Source of the DNA: Magnetospirillum sp. 15-1
GTDB taxonomy: Bacteria > Pseudomonadota > Alphaproteobacteria > Rhodospirillales > Magnetospirillaceae
Assembly: GCF_900184795.1 (NCBI RefSeq)
Contig: NZ_FXXN01000019.1
Span: 95,330-159,329, forward strand
Reading direction: 5' to 3'
DNA length: 64,000 nucleotides
The position numbers and the translations under genes are program-made. This document shows, one piece after another, positions 18,561 through 29,584 of the stretch (positions within the stretch are counted from its first letter, which is position 1; the number at the start of each line of letters is the position of its first letter). The notes beneath the pieces were generated by a model. That model searched no databases. It had not been told where the DNA came from and saw nothing but the letters and a program-made list of their open reading frames with translations.

Positions 18561-20537
18561 ATGACCACCCCCGCCACAATGGCCAATGCCATCCGCTTCC
18601 TGACCATGGACGCCATCGAGAAGTCCAAGTCCGGCCATCCCGGCATGCCCATGGGCATGGCCGACGTGGCCACCGTGCTGTTCACCCGCTTCCTCAAGTT
18701 CGACGCGCGTACGCCCAAATGGGCCGACCGCGACCGCTTCGTATTGTCGGCCGGTCACGGCTCCATGCTGCTCTACGCGCTGGGCTACCTGACCGGCTTC
18801 GAGGACCTTTCGGACATCGAGCAGATCAAGAACTTCCGCCAGTTGGGCTACCGCACCGCCGGCCATCCGGAATTCGGCCACGTCGCCATCGCCGAGACCA
18901 CCACCGGCCCGCTGGGCCAGGGCATCGCCAACGCCGTGGGCTTCGCCCTGGCCGAGAAGATGGCCGCCGCCCGCCATGGCAAGGACATCGTCGACCACTA
19001 CACCTACGTCATCGCCGGCGACGGCTGCCTGATGGAGGGTATCAGCCAGGAAGCCATCTCCCTGGCCGGCGTCTGGAACCTCTCCAAGCTGATCGTGCTG
19101 TGGGACGACAACCACATCTGCATCGACGGCGACACCGCGGTCTCCACCTCGGATGACCAGTTGGCCCGCTTCCAGGCCTCCAACTGGGATGTGTGCCGGG
19201 TCGACGGCCATGACCCGGAGGCCATCGCCACCGCCATCGAGGCCGCCCGGAAGTCCGGCCAGCCCAGCCTGATCGCCTGCAAGACCGTCATCGGCTTCGG
19301 CGCCCCCACCAAGGCGGGCAGCGAGAAGACCCACGGCGCCCCCCTGGGGGCCGAGGAGATCGCCGGGGCGCGGGCCAAGCTGAACTGGCCGCACGCTCCC
19401 TTCGAGATTCCCGCCGACGTGCTGAGCGCCTGGCGCGCCGCCGGAAGCAGGGGCGCCGCCGCCCGCGCCGAGTGGGAAAAGCGCTTCAACGCCTATGGAG
19501 CCAAGGCCGAGTTCGAGCGCGCCAATGCCGGCAAGCTGCCCGAGGCCTGGAAGCAGACGGTGTCGGCCTTCAAGCAGAAGGTCTCCGCCGAGCAGCCCAA
19601 GTGGGCTACCCGCAAGGCCAGCCAGGAAGTGCTGGAAGCCCTGACCCCGGCCATCCCCGAGATGATCGGCGGCTCGGCCGATCTCACCCATTCGAATCTC
19701 ACCATCACCAAGGCCACCAAGCCGGTGTCGGCCAGGGATTTCTCGGGCCGCTACATCCATTACGGCGTGCGCGAGCACGGCATGGCCGCCATCATGAACG
19801 GCCTGTCGCTGCATGGCGGCTTCATCCCCTATGGCGGCACCTTCCTGATCTTCGCCAACTACCTGTGGCCGGCGCTGCGCATGAGCGCCATGATGGAGCA
19901 GCGGGTGCTTTACGTGCTGACCCACGATTCCATCGGTCTGGGCGAGGACGGTCCCACCCACCAGCCCATCGAGACCCTGGCGGCGCTGCGCGCCACCCCC
20001 AACGTGCTGGTGTTCCGCCCCGCCGATCCGGTGGAGACCATGGAGGCCTACGAGGCCGCCCTGGAAAACACCACCGGCCCGTCGGTGTTCGCCCTGTCGC
20101 GCCAGAATCTGCCGACGCTGCGCACCACCCACACCGACGAGAACCTCACCGCCAAGGGCGCCTATGTCCTGGCCGAGGCCGAGGGCGGCAAGAAGCGCCA
20201 GGTCACCCTGATCGCCACCGGCTCGGAAGTCAGCCTGGCCATGGAGGCCCGCAAGCTGCTGGCCGACAAGGGCGTCGCGGCGGCCGTGGTCTCCATGCCC
20301 TGCTGGGAACTGTTCGAACGTCAGCCGAAGGAGTATCGTGCTTCGGTGCTGGGTGAGGGCACCGTGCGGGTCGCCGTCGAGGCGCTGGGCACCTTCGGGT
20401 GGGAGCGCTGGGTCGGCGAAAACGGCGCCGTCATCGGCATGAACGGTTTCGGAGCCTCGGCGCCCGCCGAGAAACTCTACGAGCATTTCGGCATTACCGC
20501 CCAAGCGGTGGCCGCCGCCGCCCAGGCCCGCCTCTAA
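18561..20537 (+). CDS. tkt: transketolase
   Basis: This 658-residue thiamine-diphosphate enzyme transfers two-carbon units between sugar phosphates in the Calvin and pentose-phosphate cycles. Visible family motifs are [35 protein letters not shown] (thiamine-diphosphate binding), the [12 protein letters not shown] catalytic-glutamate segment, and [16 protein letters not shown]. Length and motifs match the full enzyme. GAGGATT precedes the ATG and the gap to glpX is 35 bases. Confidence 0.97.
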   Translation: MTTPATMANAIRFLTMDAIEKSKSGHPGMPMGMADVATVLFTRFLKFDARTPKWADRDRFVLSAGHGSMLLYALGYLTGFEDLSDIEQIKNFRQLGYRTAGHPEFGHVAIAETTTGPLGQGIANAVGFALAEKMAAARHGKDIVDHYTYVIAGDGCLMEGISQEAISLAGVWNLSKLIVLWDDNHICIDGDTAVSTSDDQLARFQASNWDVCRVDGHDPEAIATAIEAARKSGQPSLIACKTVIGFGAPTKAGSEKTHGAPLGAEEIAGARAKLNWPHAPFEIPADVLSAWRAAGSRGAAARAEWEKRFNAYGAKAEFERANAGKLPEAWKQTVSAFKQKVSAEQPKWATRKASQEVLEALTPAIPEMIGGSADLTHSNLTITKATKPVSARDFSGRYIHYGVREHGMAAIMNGLSLHGGFIPYGGTFLIFANYLWPALRMSAMMEQRVLYVLTHDSIGLGEDGPTHQPIETLAALRATPNVLVFRPADPVETMEAYEAALENTTGPSVFALSRQNLPTLRTTHTDENLTAKGAYVLAEAEGGKKRQVTLIATGSEVSLAMEARKLLADKGVAAAVVSMPCWELFERQPKEYRASVLGEGTVRVAVEALGTFGWERWVGENGAVIGMNGFGASAPAEKLYEHFGITAQAVAAAAQARL

Positions 20538-20580
20538 GACGGCCACGACGGTAATAACGCCAGGAAGGAGATGAAGTAAG

Positions 20581-21645
20581 ATGTCCCTCGTTTCGATGCG
20601 CCAGCTCCTCGACCACGCGGCCGAGAACGGCTATGGCATTCCCGCCTTCAACGTGAACAACATGGAGCAGGTCAAGGCGATCATGGAGGCCGCTTCGGCC
20701 ACCGATTCGCCGGTCATCCTCCAGGCTTCGGCCGGTGCCCGCAAGTATGCCGGCGAGCCCTTCCTGCGCCACCTGATCCTGGCCGCCATCGAGGCCTTCC
20801 CGAACATCCCGGTCTGCATGCACCAGGACCACGGCACCAGCCCGGCCATCAACGTGCGCGCCATCCAGTCAGGCTTCTCGTCGGTGATGATGGACGGTTC
20901 GCTCAAGGAAGACGGCAAGACCCCGTCCGATTGGGACTACAACGTGCGCGTCACCAGGCAGGTGGTCGACATCGCCCACGCTTGCGGCGTGTCGGTCGAG
21001 GGTGAGCTGGGCTGCCTCGGCTCGCTGGAAACCGGCACCGCCGGCAAGGAAGACGGCGTCGGCGCCGAGGGCAAGCTGGACCATTCCCAGCTGCTGACCG
21101 ACCCGGACGAGGCCGCCGAATTCGTCAAGCTGACCCAGGTGGACGCGCTGGCTATCGCCATCGGCACCAGCCACGGCGCCTACAAGTTCACCCGTCCGCC
21201 GACGGGCGAAGTGCTGGCCATCAAGCGCATCAAGGAAATCCACGCCCGCATTCCCAACACCCATCTGGTGATGCACGGCTCCTCCTCGGTGCCGCAGGAC
21301 CTGCTGAAGATCGTCAACGAGTACGGCGGCGCGCTCGGCGAGACCTATGGCGTGCCGGTCGAGGAAATCGTCGAGGGCATCAAGCACGGCGTGCGCAAGA
21401 TCAACATCGACACCGACCTGCGTCTGGCCGTCACCGGCACCATCCGCAAGTACTTCCACGACAACCCCAAGAAGTTCGACCCCCGCGACTACCTGAAGCC
21501 CTCCATCGCCTCCATGGTCGAGGTCTGCAAGAGCCGCTACGAAGCCTTCGGCACCGCCGGTCAGGCCTCGAAGATCAAGGTGGTCGGCCTCGAGGACATG
21601 AGCACCCGCTACGCCAAGGGCGAGCTGGCTCCCAAGGTGAACTGA
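20581..21645 (+). CDS. fba: class II fructose-bisphosphate aldolase
   Basis: A 354-residue zinc aldolase that joins glyceraldehyde-3-phosphate and dihydroxyacetone phosphate. HQDHG carries a zinc histidine, and [18 protein letters not shown] and MHGSSSVP follow in order. The extended C-terminus ([15 protein letters not shown]) is typical of the CbbA-type proteobacterial enzyme. AAGGAG precedes the ATG, 43 bases after tkt. It completes the glpX-tkt-fba Calvin-cycle order. Confidence 0.97.
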   Translation: MSLVSMRQLLDHAAENGYGIPAFNVNNMEQVKAIMEAASATDSPVILQASAGARKYAGEPFLRHLILAAIEAFPNIPVCMHQDHGTSPAINVRAIQSGFSSVMMDGSLKEDGKTPSDWDYNVRVTRQVVDIAHACGVSVEGELGCLGSLETGTAGKEDGVGAEGKLDHSQLLTDPDEAAEFVKLTQVDALAIAIGTSHGAYKFTRPPTGEVLAIKRIKEIHARIPNTHLVMHGSSSVPQDLLKIVNEYGGALGETYGVPVEEIVEGIKHGVRKINIDTDLRLAVTGTIRKYFHDNPKKFDPRDYLKPSIASMVEVCKSRYEAFGTAGQASKIKVVGLEDMSTRYAKGELAPKVN

Positions 21646-21660
21646 GCAACCTCTATCATG

Positions 21661-21720
21661 TCGTCACCCCCGGGCTTGACCCGGGGGTCCCCCATGGATG
21701 CCCGGATCAAGTCCGGGCAT
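21661..21720. repeat. Paired palindromic intergenic repeat
   Basis: Two adjacent 9-bp perfect stems lie between fba and rpe: ACCCCCGGG/CCCGGGGGT (21666-21674 with 21680-21688) and ATGCCCGGA/TCCGGGCAT (21698-21706 with 21712-21720), followed by GACGATTTTT. The core GTCATGCCCGGACTTGATC-like sequence is a widespread alphaproteobacterial palindromic repeat. The second stem plus T run could also attenuate transcription into rpe. Confidence 0.8.
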
Positions 21721-21748
21721 GACGATTTTTAAAGACTGGACCAAGCCC

Positions 21749-22390
<642 letters not shown>

Positions 22391-22405
22391 GGCCCGCCTG
22401 CCCCC

Positions 22406-22732
<327 letters not shown>

Positions 22733-22780
22733 TCACGCAAGGGCCCGGGCGATCAGGCCGATGCACGGGCCCTTGCGGAC

Positions 22781-23377
22781 TCAGGACGCGTCGGCAATGG
22801 GCTTGCCCCGCTCCAGCCTTACCGGCACCACGCCCGCCCAGACCGGCCAGCCCATGTCGTCCTCGTCGTCCACCGGCGGGCCGGAGCGCACCTTGGCCGA
22901 GCCCTCGGCGATGGGCAGGGCCAGCAGCCTTGTGGCCGCCAGTTCCTTGAGGCTCGGCGGCCGCACCTGCGGATAGCGCCCCGGCGCCAGCTTCTCGATC
23001 AGGGTGGCGAAGGCGGCTTCCTTCTCGGCCGGATCGGTGACCTCCCCGGCCTGGCCGAACAGGACGACCGACCGGTAATTCATGGAATGGTGAAAGGCCG
23101 AGCGGGCCAGCACCAGCCCATCCACCAGGGTGACCGTCACGCACAGCTCGGCCCCGGCCGCCATGGTCTTGGCCAGGCGCGAGCCCATGGCCCCGTGGAA
23201 CAGCACCCGGTCGCCCACCCGCCAGTGGGTGGTTGGGATACTGACCGGTCGGCCATCATCGACGAAGGCCACGGTACAGGTCAGCGCCTCGTCGAGAATG
23301 GCGGCGATCAGCTCGGAATCGAGGCTGCCCCGGTGGGGCCGCTGGCGGAAGGTGGTGCGATCGGTTCTGGCAAGCAT
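22781..23377 (-). CDS. pyridoxamine 5'-phosphate oxidase-family FMN-binding protein
   Basis: A 198-residue split-barrel flavin-type protein. The segments ILDEALTCTVAFVDDGRP, RVLFHGAMGSRLAK and VTLVDGLVLARSAFHHSMNYRSVV match the PNPOx-like family often annotated as flavin-nucleotide-binding or NimA-like. ATG 23377 follows AAAGGAGAA. It diverges from a MocR-type regulator, a pairing that is common, and the regulator probably controls it through sites at 23412-23460. Confidence 0.85.
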   Translation of the reverse strand: MLARTDRTTFRQRPHRGSLDSELIAAILDEALTCTVAFVDDGRPVSIPTTHWRVGDRVLFHGAMGSRLAKTMAAGAELCVTVTLVDGLVLARSAFHHSMNYRSVVLFGQAGEVTDPAEKEAAFATLIEKLAPGRYPQVRPPSLKELAATRLLALPIAEGSAKVRSGPPVDDEDDMGWPVWAGVVPVRLERGKPIADAS

Positions 23378-23411
23378 GACGGGTTCTCCTTTCCCACCCA
23401 CACTGCGCCAC

Positions 23412-23460
23412 AAGTGGTTCCCATAAAAGGTCCACTTCTTCTATATTCAACGGGCCACTT
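23412..23460. promoter_or_regulatory. Probable MocR binding repeats in the divergent promoter
   Basis: AAGTGG occurs at 23412-23417, and its complement appears in GGTCCACTT (23429-23437) and GGGCCACTT (23452-23460). The last two are direct repeats with a 23-bp period, about two helical turns, which matches the direct-repeat operators known for MocR/PdxR proteins. Confidence 0.5.
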
Positions 23461-23472
23461 TATGAGGCCGCC

Positions 23473-23811
23473 ATGCTCCTGACTCTCGCCCCGCCCCCCG
23501 ATGACGGGGGCCTGCCCCTGCACCGCCGCCTCTACCTCGCCTTGCGTGAGAGCATTCTCGACGGGCGGCTGGCCGAGGGGGCGGCCCTGCCTTCGTCGCG
23601 CGCCCTGGCCGGGCAATTGGGGGTGGCGCGCAACACCGTGCTGGCCGCCTACGACCAGTTGGCCGCCGAGGGCTTCACCGAGGGGCGGCGGGGATCGGCT
23701 ACCCGCGTCACCGCCCGCCAGCAGCCGGTGGGAACGGCGCCGGCCCGCCCCCCGCAGCCATCGCCCGCCCCGCCCCCCGCACCCGGGCGTGGAGTGCCGC
23801 GCCGCCCATGA
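23473..23811 (+). CDS. MocR-type regulator, DNA-binding half (split gene)
   Basis: A 112-residue frame carrying a GntR-type winged helix (LHRRLYLALRESILDGRL, SSRALAGQLGVARNTVLAAY) and then a proline-rich linker. In MocR/PdxR proteins this domain is fused to an aminotransferase-like domain of about 370 residues. Here the frame stops at 23811 and the aminotransferase half begins in another frame at 23808 (ATGA overlap). A one-base deletion in the C-rich linker (for example the six C residues at 23773-23778) would explain the split. It may be a natural pseudogene, a real two-subunit form, or a sequencing error. Confidence 0.75.
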   Translation: MLLTLAPPPDDGGLPLHRRLYLALRESILDGRLAEGAALPSSRALAGQLGVARNTVLAAYDQLAAEGFTEGRRGSATRVTARQQPVGTAPARPPQPSPAPPPAPGRGVPRRP

Positions 23812-24917
23812 TGATCGTCCGCGACCCGTCACGGCCCTTCGCCCCCGGCGTGCCCGATCTGGCGGCCTTTCCCCATGCCGAGTGGCGTCGCGTCCTGGGC
23901 CGGCTGTGGCGCCGTCCGCCCCTGGACCTGATGTGCGGCATCGATCCCCTGGGCCACCCGCCGCTGCGCCGGGCCATCGCCGAGCATGTGGGCAGGACGC
24001 GGGCGGTGCGCTGCGATGCCGATCAGGTGATGGTGGTGGGCGGCTCGCAGCAGGCCCTCGATCTGGTGGCCCGCGTGCTGATCGAGCCCGGCGACCGGGT
24101 GCTGGTGGAAGACCCCTGCTATGGCGGGCTGGCCGGAGTGCTGCGCGCCGCCGGGGCCGTGGCCGAGGCGGTGCCGGTGGATGCCGACGGCTTCGACCCC
24201 GCCCTGGCGGAGCGGCGTTGCCCCGAGGCGCGGCTGGCCTGCGTCACCCCGTCGCACCAGTTCCCCACCGGCGCCACCATGCCGCTAACCCGCCGCCTCG
24301 CCCTGATCGACTGGGCGGCCCGCCGGGGCGGCTGGATCATCGAGGATGATTACGACAGCGACTTCCGCCACGCCGGGCAGCAGGCCGCCTCGCTGCAGGG
24401 CCTGGACCGCCATGGCCGCACCCTTTACCTCGGCACCTTCTCGAAAAGCATGTTTCCCGGCCTGCGCCTGGGCTGGCTGGTGGTGCCGCCCTCGCTGGTC
24501 CCCGCCTTCGTGGCGGCGCGGCGCACTGCCGACATGGCGCCGGCCGGGCTGACCCAGGCGGCCATGGCCGCCTTCATGGAGGAGGGCCATTTCGGCGCCC
24601 ATCTGCGCCGCATGCGTAGCCTGTACGGCAAGCGGCGACGGTCCCTGCTGGACGCGGCGGCACGCATCCTGGGGCCGGACCTGCCGGTCACCGCCGGCGA
24701 GGCCGGGCTGCACGCCATCCTCTGGCTGCCCGAGGGCAGCGACGAGAATGCCGCCGCCAACGCGGCCCATGCCCATGGCCTGGCCCCGACGCCGCTGGGC
24801 TTCCATCGTGTCACAAAAGGGTGTCCGGGACTGATCCTGGGCTATGGCAACCTGGCGGGATGGGACCTGGACGACGCCCTGAAGCGTCTGCTCTCCGCCA
24901 TCAGTCCATTGATTTGA
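23808..24917 (+). CDS. MocR-type regulator, aminotransferase-like half (split gene)
   Basis: A 369-residue fold-type I PLP domain, starting in the linker just before FAPGVPDLAAFPHAEWRR, where the regulatory half of MocR proteins normally begins. IIEDDYDSDFR and YLGTFSKSMFPGLRLGW (with the PLP lysine) are intact, so the domain itself looks undamaged. Its ATG overlaps the stop of the DNA-binding half. As a whole the pair would be a repressor or activator responding to PLP or an amino compound, probably acting on the divergent PNPOx-like gene. Confidence 0.8.
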   Translation: MMIVRDPSRPFAPGVPDLAAFPHAEWRRVLGRLWRRPPLDLMCGIDPLGHPPLRRAIAEHVGRTRAVRCDADQVMVVGGSQQALDLVARVLIEPGDRVLVEDPCYGGLAGVLRAAGAVAEAVPVDADGFDPALAERRCPEARLACVTPSHQFPTGATMPLTRRLALIDWAARRGGWIIEDDYDSDFRHAGQQAASLQGLDRHGRTLYLGTFSKSMFPGLRLGWLVVPPSLVPAFVAARRTADMAPAGLTQAAMAAFMEEGHFGAHLRRMRSLYGKRRRSLLDAAARILGPDLPVTAGEAGLHAILWLPEGSDENAAANAAHAHGLAPTPLGFHRVTKGCPGLILGYGNLAGWDLDDALKRLLSAISPLI

Positions 24918-24931
24918 AACGATTAATCTTT

Positions 24932-24949
24932 CTGTCACAAAACCTTCAC
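24932..24949 (+). promoter_or_regulatory. Pho box upstream of pstS
   Basis: CTGTCACAAAACCTTCAC contains two heptamers (CTGTCAC and CCTTCAC) set 11 bp apart, which matches the PhoB box. It lies 92 bases before the pstS ATG, and phoB is the last gene of the same operon. Confidence 0.85.
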
Positions 24950-25041
24950 GCCACCGTCTCCGGGCTGTAACACAGCACCGATAGGATGCCGGCCGAGGGA
25001 GCCTCGCCTCCCCCATCCCGTTGCACTCCCCCGGAGGTTTC

Positions 25042-26067
25042 ATGTCCACCAAGACCCTGGCCGTCGCCGCTGTCGCCCTGGCCGCCGTCGCCACCGCCGG
25101 CGCGGCCCAAGCCCGCGATCAGATCCGCATCGTCGGTTCGTCCACCGTCTACCCGTTTTCCACCGCCGTGGCCGAGGCCTTCGGCAAGGTCGGCAAGTTC
25201 AAGACCCCGGTGGTCGAGAGCACCGGCACCGGCGGCGGCATGCGTCTGTTCTGTTCGGGCGTGGGCGAAAGCTTCCCCGACATCACCAACGCGTCGCGCC
25301 GCATCGAGCCGTCCGAGCTGGAGTTCTGCGCCAAGAACGGCGTCACCGGCGTCACCGAGGTGGTGATCGGCTATGACGGCATCGTGTTCATGAATTCCAA
25401 GGCCGGCCCCGACTTCACGCTGACCCGCGAGCAGATGTACAAGGCCACCGCCAAGGACGTGCCGGTGGGCGGCAAGCTGGTGCCCAATCCCTACAAGAAC
25501 TGGAGCGACGTCGATCCGTCGCTGCCCAAGGAGCCGATCCTGGTGTACGGCCCGGCCCCGAACCACGGCACCCGCGACGCCTATGTGGAACTGGTCCTCG
25601 ACCCGGCCTGCGAAAAGCAGCCCGAGATCAAGGCCCTGGATAAGGCCGCCAAGAAGAAGGCCTGCCAGACGGTGCGCGAGGACGGCGCCTGGGTCGAGGT
25701 GTCCGAGAACTACACCGTGATCCAGCAGAAGATCACCTCGAACCCGGCGGCGCTGGGCGTGATCACCTTCAGCTACCTCGACCAGAACCGCGACAAGGTC
25801 AAGGCCGCTCCGGTGGATGGCGTGACCGCCACCTACGACGCCATCGCCAGCAACAAGTACCCGGTGTCGCGCCCGCTGTTCTTCTACATCAAGAAGCAGC
25901 ACGTGGGCATGGTCCCCGGCGTCAAGGAATACGTCACCGAGTTCACCTCGGACAAGGCCTGGGGCAAGGAAGGCTATCTGGCCGACAAGGGTCTGATCGC
26001 CTCGCCCGACGCCACCCGCAAGGAGCAGGCCGCCAACGCCCGCAACCTGGGCGAACTGAAGATGTGA
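25042..26067 (+). CDS. pstS: phosphate ABC transporter substrate-binding protein PstS
   Basis: A 341-residue periplasmic phosphate-binding protein. The signal peptide ends near AQA-RDQ (about residue 25). The phosphate loop motifs IVGSSTVYPF and ESTGTGGGMRLFCSG are clear, as is NHGTRDAYVE. It captures phosphate and delivers it to PstCAB. CGGAGG precedes ATG 25042. It heads the pst-pho operon, and a hairpin separates it from pstC. Confidence 0.96.
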   Translation: MSTKTLAVAAVALAAVATAGAAQARDQIRIVGSSTVYPFSTAVAEAFGKVGKFKTPVVESTGTGGGMRLFCSGVGESFPDITNASRRIEPSELEFCAKNGVTGVTEVVIGYDGIVFMNSKAGPDFTLTREQMYKATAKDVPVGGKLVPNPYKNWSDVDPSLPKEPILVYGPAPNHGTRDAYVELVLDPACEKQPEIKALDKAAKKKACQTVREDGAWVEVSENYTVIQQKITSNPAALGVITFSYLDQNRDKVKAAPVDGVTATYDAIASNKYPVSRPLFFYIKKQHVGMVPGVKEYVTEFTSDKAWGKEGYLADKGLIASPDATRKEQAANARNLGELKM

Positions 26068-26074
26068 TCGTGAA

Positions 26075-26099
26075 GGGGGAGGCCATGACGGCCTCCCCC
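26075..26099 (+). terminator. Intra-operon hairpin between pstS and pstC
   Basis: A perfect 10-bp stem GGGGGAGGCC/GGCCTCCCCC with loop ATGAC follows the pstS stop. The downstream sequence has only a weak T content. It probably attenuates transcription or protects the pstS 3' end, so that the binding protein is made in excess. Confidence 0.7.
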
Positions 26100-26125
26100 A
26101 ATTCCTTTTCCGGGTCGCCCAATCC

Positions 26126-27499
26126 ATGCAGACCGTCACCCTAGCCGCCCTGCTGCTGCTGCTTTCCACCCTGGCCTTCCAGTTGGGACGCAAGCGCGCC
26201 TTCGCCGTCGCGTCGGGCCATCCCGGCACGCTTCATTCGCTGCCCGGCTATTACGGCTGGTGGGTGGCGCTGTGGTGCGGCCTGCCCGCCTTCGCCATCC
26301 TGGCCGTATGGCTGATGTTCGAGCCCAGCCTGATCCGCGCCCTGGTCATCGCCGACCTGCCGGAAGCCCTGCGCCAGTTGCCCGACGAACGCATCGACGT
26401 GATCATCAACGAGGTGCGCAACGCCGCCCAGGGCCACGCCACCGCCAATCCCGACTTCGCCGCCGCCGCCGAGCATTACAACCGCCTGCAGCAGACCGGC
26501 TTCGCCAGCGCCGTGGCGGTGACCGTGACCCTGGCCCTGGCCGGCGCCACCTTCGCCTATCGCCGCGTCCACGCCGAGCTGCGCGCCCGGCCGCGGGTCG
26601 AGCGCACCATCAACGTCTTCCTGGTGGCCAGTTCGACGGTGGCCATCTTCACCACGGTGGGCATCGTCCTGTCGCTGCTGTTCGAAGCGCTGCGGTTCTT
26701 CCACATGGTGGATTTCGTCGACTTCCTGTTCGGCCTCAACTGGAGCCCCCAGATGGCCACCCGTTCGGATCAGGTGGGCAGCTCGGGGGCCTTCGGCATG
26801 GTGCCGCTGCTGACCGGCACCATGCTGATCAGCGCCATTTCCATGGTGGTGGCCCTGCCGCTCGGCCTGTTCTCGGCCATCTACATGTCGGAATACGCCC
26901 AGCCGCGCATCCGCGCCATCGCCAAGCCGGCGCTGGAGATTCTGGCCGGCATTCCCACCGTGGTGTTCGGCTTCTTCGCCGTGGTGACGGTGGCGCCGGT
27001 GATCCGCAGCATCGGCGGGGCGTTCGGCCTCAACGTGGCGGCGGAAAGCGCCCTGGCCGCCGGCTTCGTCATGGGCATCACCCTGATTCCGCTGATCTCG
27101 TCGCTGTCCGACGACGTCATCACCGCCGTGCCCCAGAGCTTGCGCGAAGGCGCCTTCGGCCTGGGCGCCACGCGGTCCGAGACCATCGTCCAGGTGGTGC
27201 TGCCCGCCGCCCTGCCCGGCATCGTCGGCGGCGTGCTGTTGGCCGTGTCCAGGGCCATCGGCGAGACCATGATCGTGGTCATGGCCGCCGGCCTGTCGGC
27301 CAAGCTGACCGCCAACCCCCTGGAGGCGGTAACCACCGTCACAGTGCAGATCGTCACCCTGCTGGTGGGCGACACCGAATTCGACAGCCCCAAGACCCTG
27401 GCGGCTTTCGCCCTTGGCCTGATGCTGTTCACCATCACCCTCGGGTTGAATGTTATCGCCTTGCACATCGTCCAGAAGTATCGGGAAAAGTATGACTGA
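26126..27499 (+). CDS. pstC: phosphate ABC transporter permease PstC, long form
   Basis: A 457-residue inner-membrane permease. The conserved BPD-type permease core lies in the C-terminal two thirds (NWSPQMATRSDQ, PTVVFGFFAVV, and the EGAFGLGATRSETIVQVVLP coupling loop that meets the ATPase). It is about 140 residues longer than the E. coli protein because of an N-terminal extension with two membrane spans, which is common in alphaproteobacteria. It overlaps pstA by eight bases. Confidence 0.95.
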   Translation: MQTVTLAALLLLLSTLAFQLGRKRAFAVASGHPGTLHSLPGYYGWWVALWCGLPAFAILAVWLMFEPSLIRALVIADLPEALRQLPDERIDVIINEVRNAAQGHATANPDFAAAAEHYNRLQQTGFASAVAVTVTLALAGATFAYRRVHAELRARPRVERTINVFLVASSTVAIFTTVGIVLSLLFEALRFFHMVDFVDFLFGLNWSPQMATRSDQVGSSGAFGMVPLLTGTMLISAISMVVALPLGLFSAIYMSEYAQPRIRAIAKPALEILAGIPTVVFGFFAVVTVAPVIRSIGGAFGLNVAAESALAAGFVMGITLIPLISSLSDDVITAVPQSLREGAFGLGATRSETIVQVVLPAALPGIVGGVLLAVSRAIGETMIVVMAAGLSAKLTANPLEAVTTVTVQIVTLLVGDTEFDSPKTLAAFALGLMLFTITLGLNVIALHIVQKYREKYD

Positions 27500-28796
27500 G
27501 ATGGCAGAGATCACCGTGGCGGCCCGCACCGCCGAAACCGTGGCGGCCCGCCTGAACCGACGCTATGCCGCCGAGCGGCGCTTTCGAATCCTTGGCCTCG
27601 CCTCGATCCTGATCTCGGCCGGGTTCCTGGTCCTGCTGCTGGGCACCGTCATCGCCAAGGGTTGGACCGGCTTCCTGCAGACCCAGATCGCCATCGAGGT
27701 CGCCTTCGACCCGCAAGTGATCGATCCCGACGGCAATCGCGCCCCCGAGGTGCTGGATTCCGCCGACTATCCGGCCCTGGTGCGCGACGCCCTGGCCGCC
27801 CGGCTGGCCCCCGACGCCGATCGCGGCGCCCGGCGCGACCTGTCGGCCATGGTCAGCACCATGGGCGCCGAACAGATGCGCCGTATGGTCGCCGCCGACC
27901 CGGCCGTGATCGGTGGCCGTGCCACCCTGTGGCTGCCCGCCTCGGACAAGCTGGACATGGTCTACAAGGGTCAGGCCCCGCGCGAGTTGGGGACCGCCGG
28001 CAACGTGCTCAACGACCGCCAGTTGGGCTGGATGGCCGAGCTGGAGAAGGCCGGGCAGATCCGCAAGGCCTTCAACGTCCAGTTCTTCACCGGCGGCGAT
28101 TCGCGCGCGCCGGAACAGGCGGGCATCTGGGGCGCGGTGGTCGGCTCGTTCTTCTCGCTGGTGGTGACCTTGGCCGTCAGCTTCCCCCTGGGGGTGGCCA
28201 CCGCCGTCTATCTCGAGGAATTCGCCGCCAAGAACCGCTGGACCGATCTGATCGAGGTCAACATCAACAATCTGGCCGCCGTGCCGTCGGTGGTGTTCGG
28301 CCTGCTGGGCCTCGCGGTGTTCCTCAACGTCTTCCACCTGCCGCGCTCGTCGCCGGTGGCGGGCGGGCTGGTGCTGGCGCTGATCTGTCTGCCCACCATC
28401 ATCATCGCCGGCCGCGCCGCGCTGAAGGCGGTGCCGCCCTCCATCCGGCAGGCCGCCGCCGGGCTGGGCGCCTCGCCGCTGCAGATCGTCGCCCATCACG
28501 TCCTGCCGCTGGCCATGCCGGGCATGCTGACCGGCACCATCCTCGGCATGGCGCGCGCCCTGGGCGAGACGGCGCCGCTGCTGATGATCGGCATGGTGGC
28601 CTTCATCGTCGACATCCCCAAGAGCCCGCTGGACCCCTCGGCGGTGCTGCCGGTGCAGATCTATCTGTGGGCCGGCAGCTCGGAGCGCGCCTTCGTCGAG
28701 AAGACCTCGGCGGCCATCATGGTGCTCCTGCTGTTCCTGGTGGTCATGAACATGGCCGCCATCATGCTCCGCAAGAAATTCGAACGCCGGTGGTAG
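27492..28796 (+). CDS. pstA: phosphate ABC transporter permease PstA, long form
   Basis: A 434-residue partner permease with the coupling loop [20 protein letters not shown] and the ETAPLLMIG segment near the end. The N-terminal half carries an extra periplasmic domain (DUF3333-type, about residues 50-200) between the first and second membrane spans. The ATG 27492 start overlaps the end of pstC and follows GGGAAAAG. It works with PstC as the membrane channel. Confidence 0.95.
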   Translation: MTEMAEITVAARTAETVAARLNRRYAAERRFRILGLASILISAGFLVLLLGTVIAKGWTGFLQTQIAIEVAFDPQVIDPDGNRAPEVLDSADYPALVRDALAARLAPDADRGARRDLSAMVSTMGAEQMRRMVAADPAVIGGRATLWLPASDKLDMVYKGQAPRELGTAGNVLNDRQLGWMAELEKAGQIRKAFNVQFFTGGDSRAPEQAGIWGAVVGSFFSLVVTLAVSFPLGVATAVYLEEFAAKNRWTDLIEVNINNLAAVPSVVFGLLGLAVFLNVFHLPRSSPVAGGLVLALICLPTIIIAGRAALKAVPPSIRQAAAGLGASPLQIVAHHVLPLAMPGMLTGTILGMARALGETAPLLMIGMVAFIVDIPKSPLDPSAVLPVQIYLWAGSSERAFVEKTSAAIMVLLLFLVVMNMAAIMLRKKFERRW

Positions 28797-28803
28797 CCCG
28801 ATC

Positions 28804-29583
28804 ATGAATCAGTTCATTCCCCGTGGTACGTCCAAGATTTCGGCGCGCGGTCTCAACGTCCATTACGGCGACAAGCACGCGCTCCATGACATCGACCTGG
28901 ACATTCCGGCCGGCGAGGTCACCGCCTTGATCGGGCCTTCGGGCTGCGGCAAGTCCACCTTCCTGCGCTGCATCAACCGCATGAACGACATGGTGGAAGG
29001 CGCCCGGGTCTCGGGCACTCTCCAGCTCGACGGCAGCGACGTCTACGACCGCCAGTTGGACGTGGTGCAACTGCGCGCCCGGGTCGGCATGGTGTTCCAG
29101 AAGCCCAACCCCTTTCCCAAATCCATCTACGACAACGTCGCCTATGGACCGCGCATCCACGGTCTGGCCCGCGATCAGGCGGAGTTGGACGAAATCGTCA
29201 TGAACAGCCTGGAAAAGGCCGGATTGCTGGCCGAGGTGGAAAGCCGCCTGTCGGAATCCGGCACCGGCCTGTCGGGCGGCCAGCAGCAGCGCCTGTGCAT
29301 CGCCCGCGCCATCGCCGTCAGCCCGGAGGTAATCTTGATGGACGAGCCCTGCTCGGCGCTGGACCCCATCGCCACCGCCAAGGTGGAGGAGCTGATCGAC
29401 GAACTGCGCGACAACTACACCATCGTCATCGTAACCCACTCCATGCAGCAGGCGGCCCGCGTGTCGCAGCGCACCGCCTTCTTCCACCTGGGCAAGCTGA
29501 TCGAGGTGGGCGGCACCGAGGAAATCTTCACCAACCCCCGCGAGCCCCTGACCCAGGGCTACATCACCGGGCGGTTCGGCTGA
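28804..29583 (+). CDS. pstB: phosphate ABC transporter ATPase PstB
   Basis: A 259-residue ABC ATPase with Walker [10 protein letters not shown], signature LSGGQQQR, Walker [14 protein letters not shown] and the switch histidine in IVTHSM. The [20 protein letters not shown] segment is diagnostic of PstB. It powers phosphate import through PstCA and takes part in signalling to the PhoR/PhoB system. Confidence 0.98.
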   Translation: MNQFIPRGTSKISARGLNVHYGDKHALHDIDLDIPAGEVTALIGPSGCGKSTFLRCINRMNDMVEGARVSGTLQLDGSDVYDRQLDVVQLRARVGMVFQKPNPFPKSIYDNVAYGPRIHGLARDQAELDEIVMNSLEKAGLLAEVESRLSESGTGLSGGQQQRLCIARAIAVSPEVILMDEPCSALDPIATAKVEELIDELRDNYTIVIVTHSMQQAARVSQRTAFFHLGKLIEVGGTEEIFTNPREPLTQGYITGRFG

Positions 29584-29584
29584 T

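Noticed and set aside
21698-21748. Longer reading frame for rpe starting inside the palindromic repeat
   Set aside because: The extra residues come from the repeat and lack homology; the family N-terminus begins at ATG 21749.
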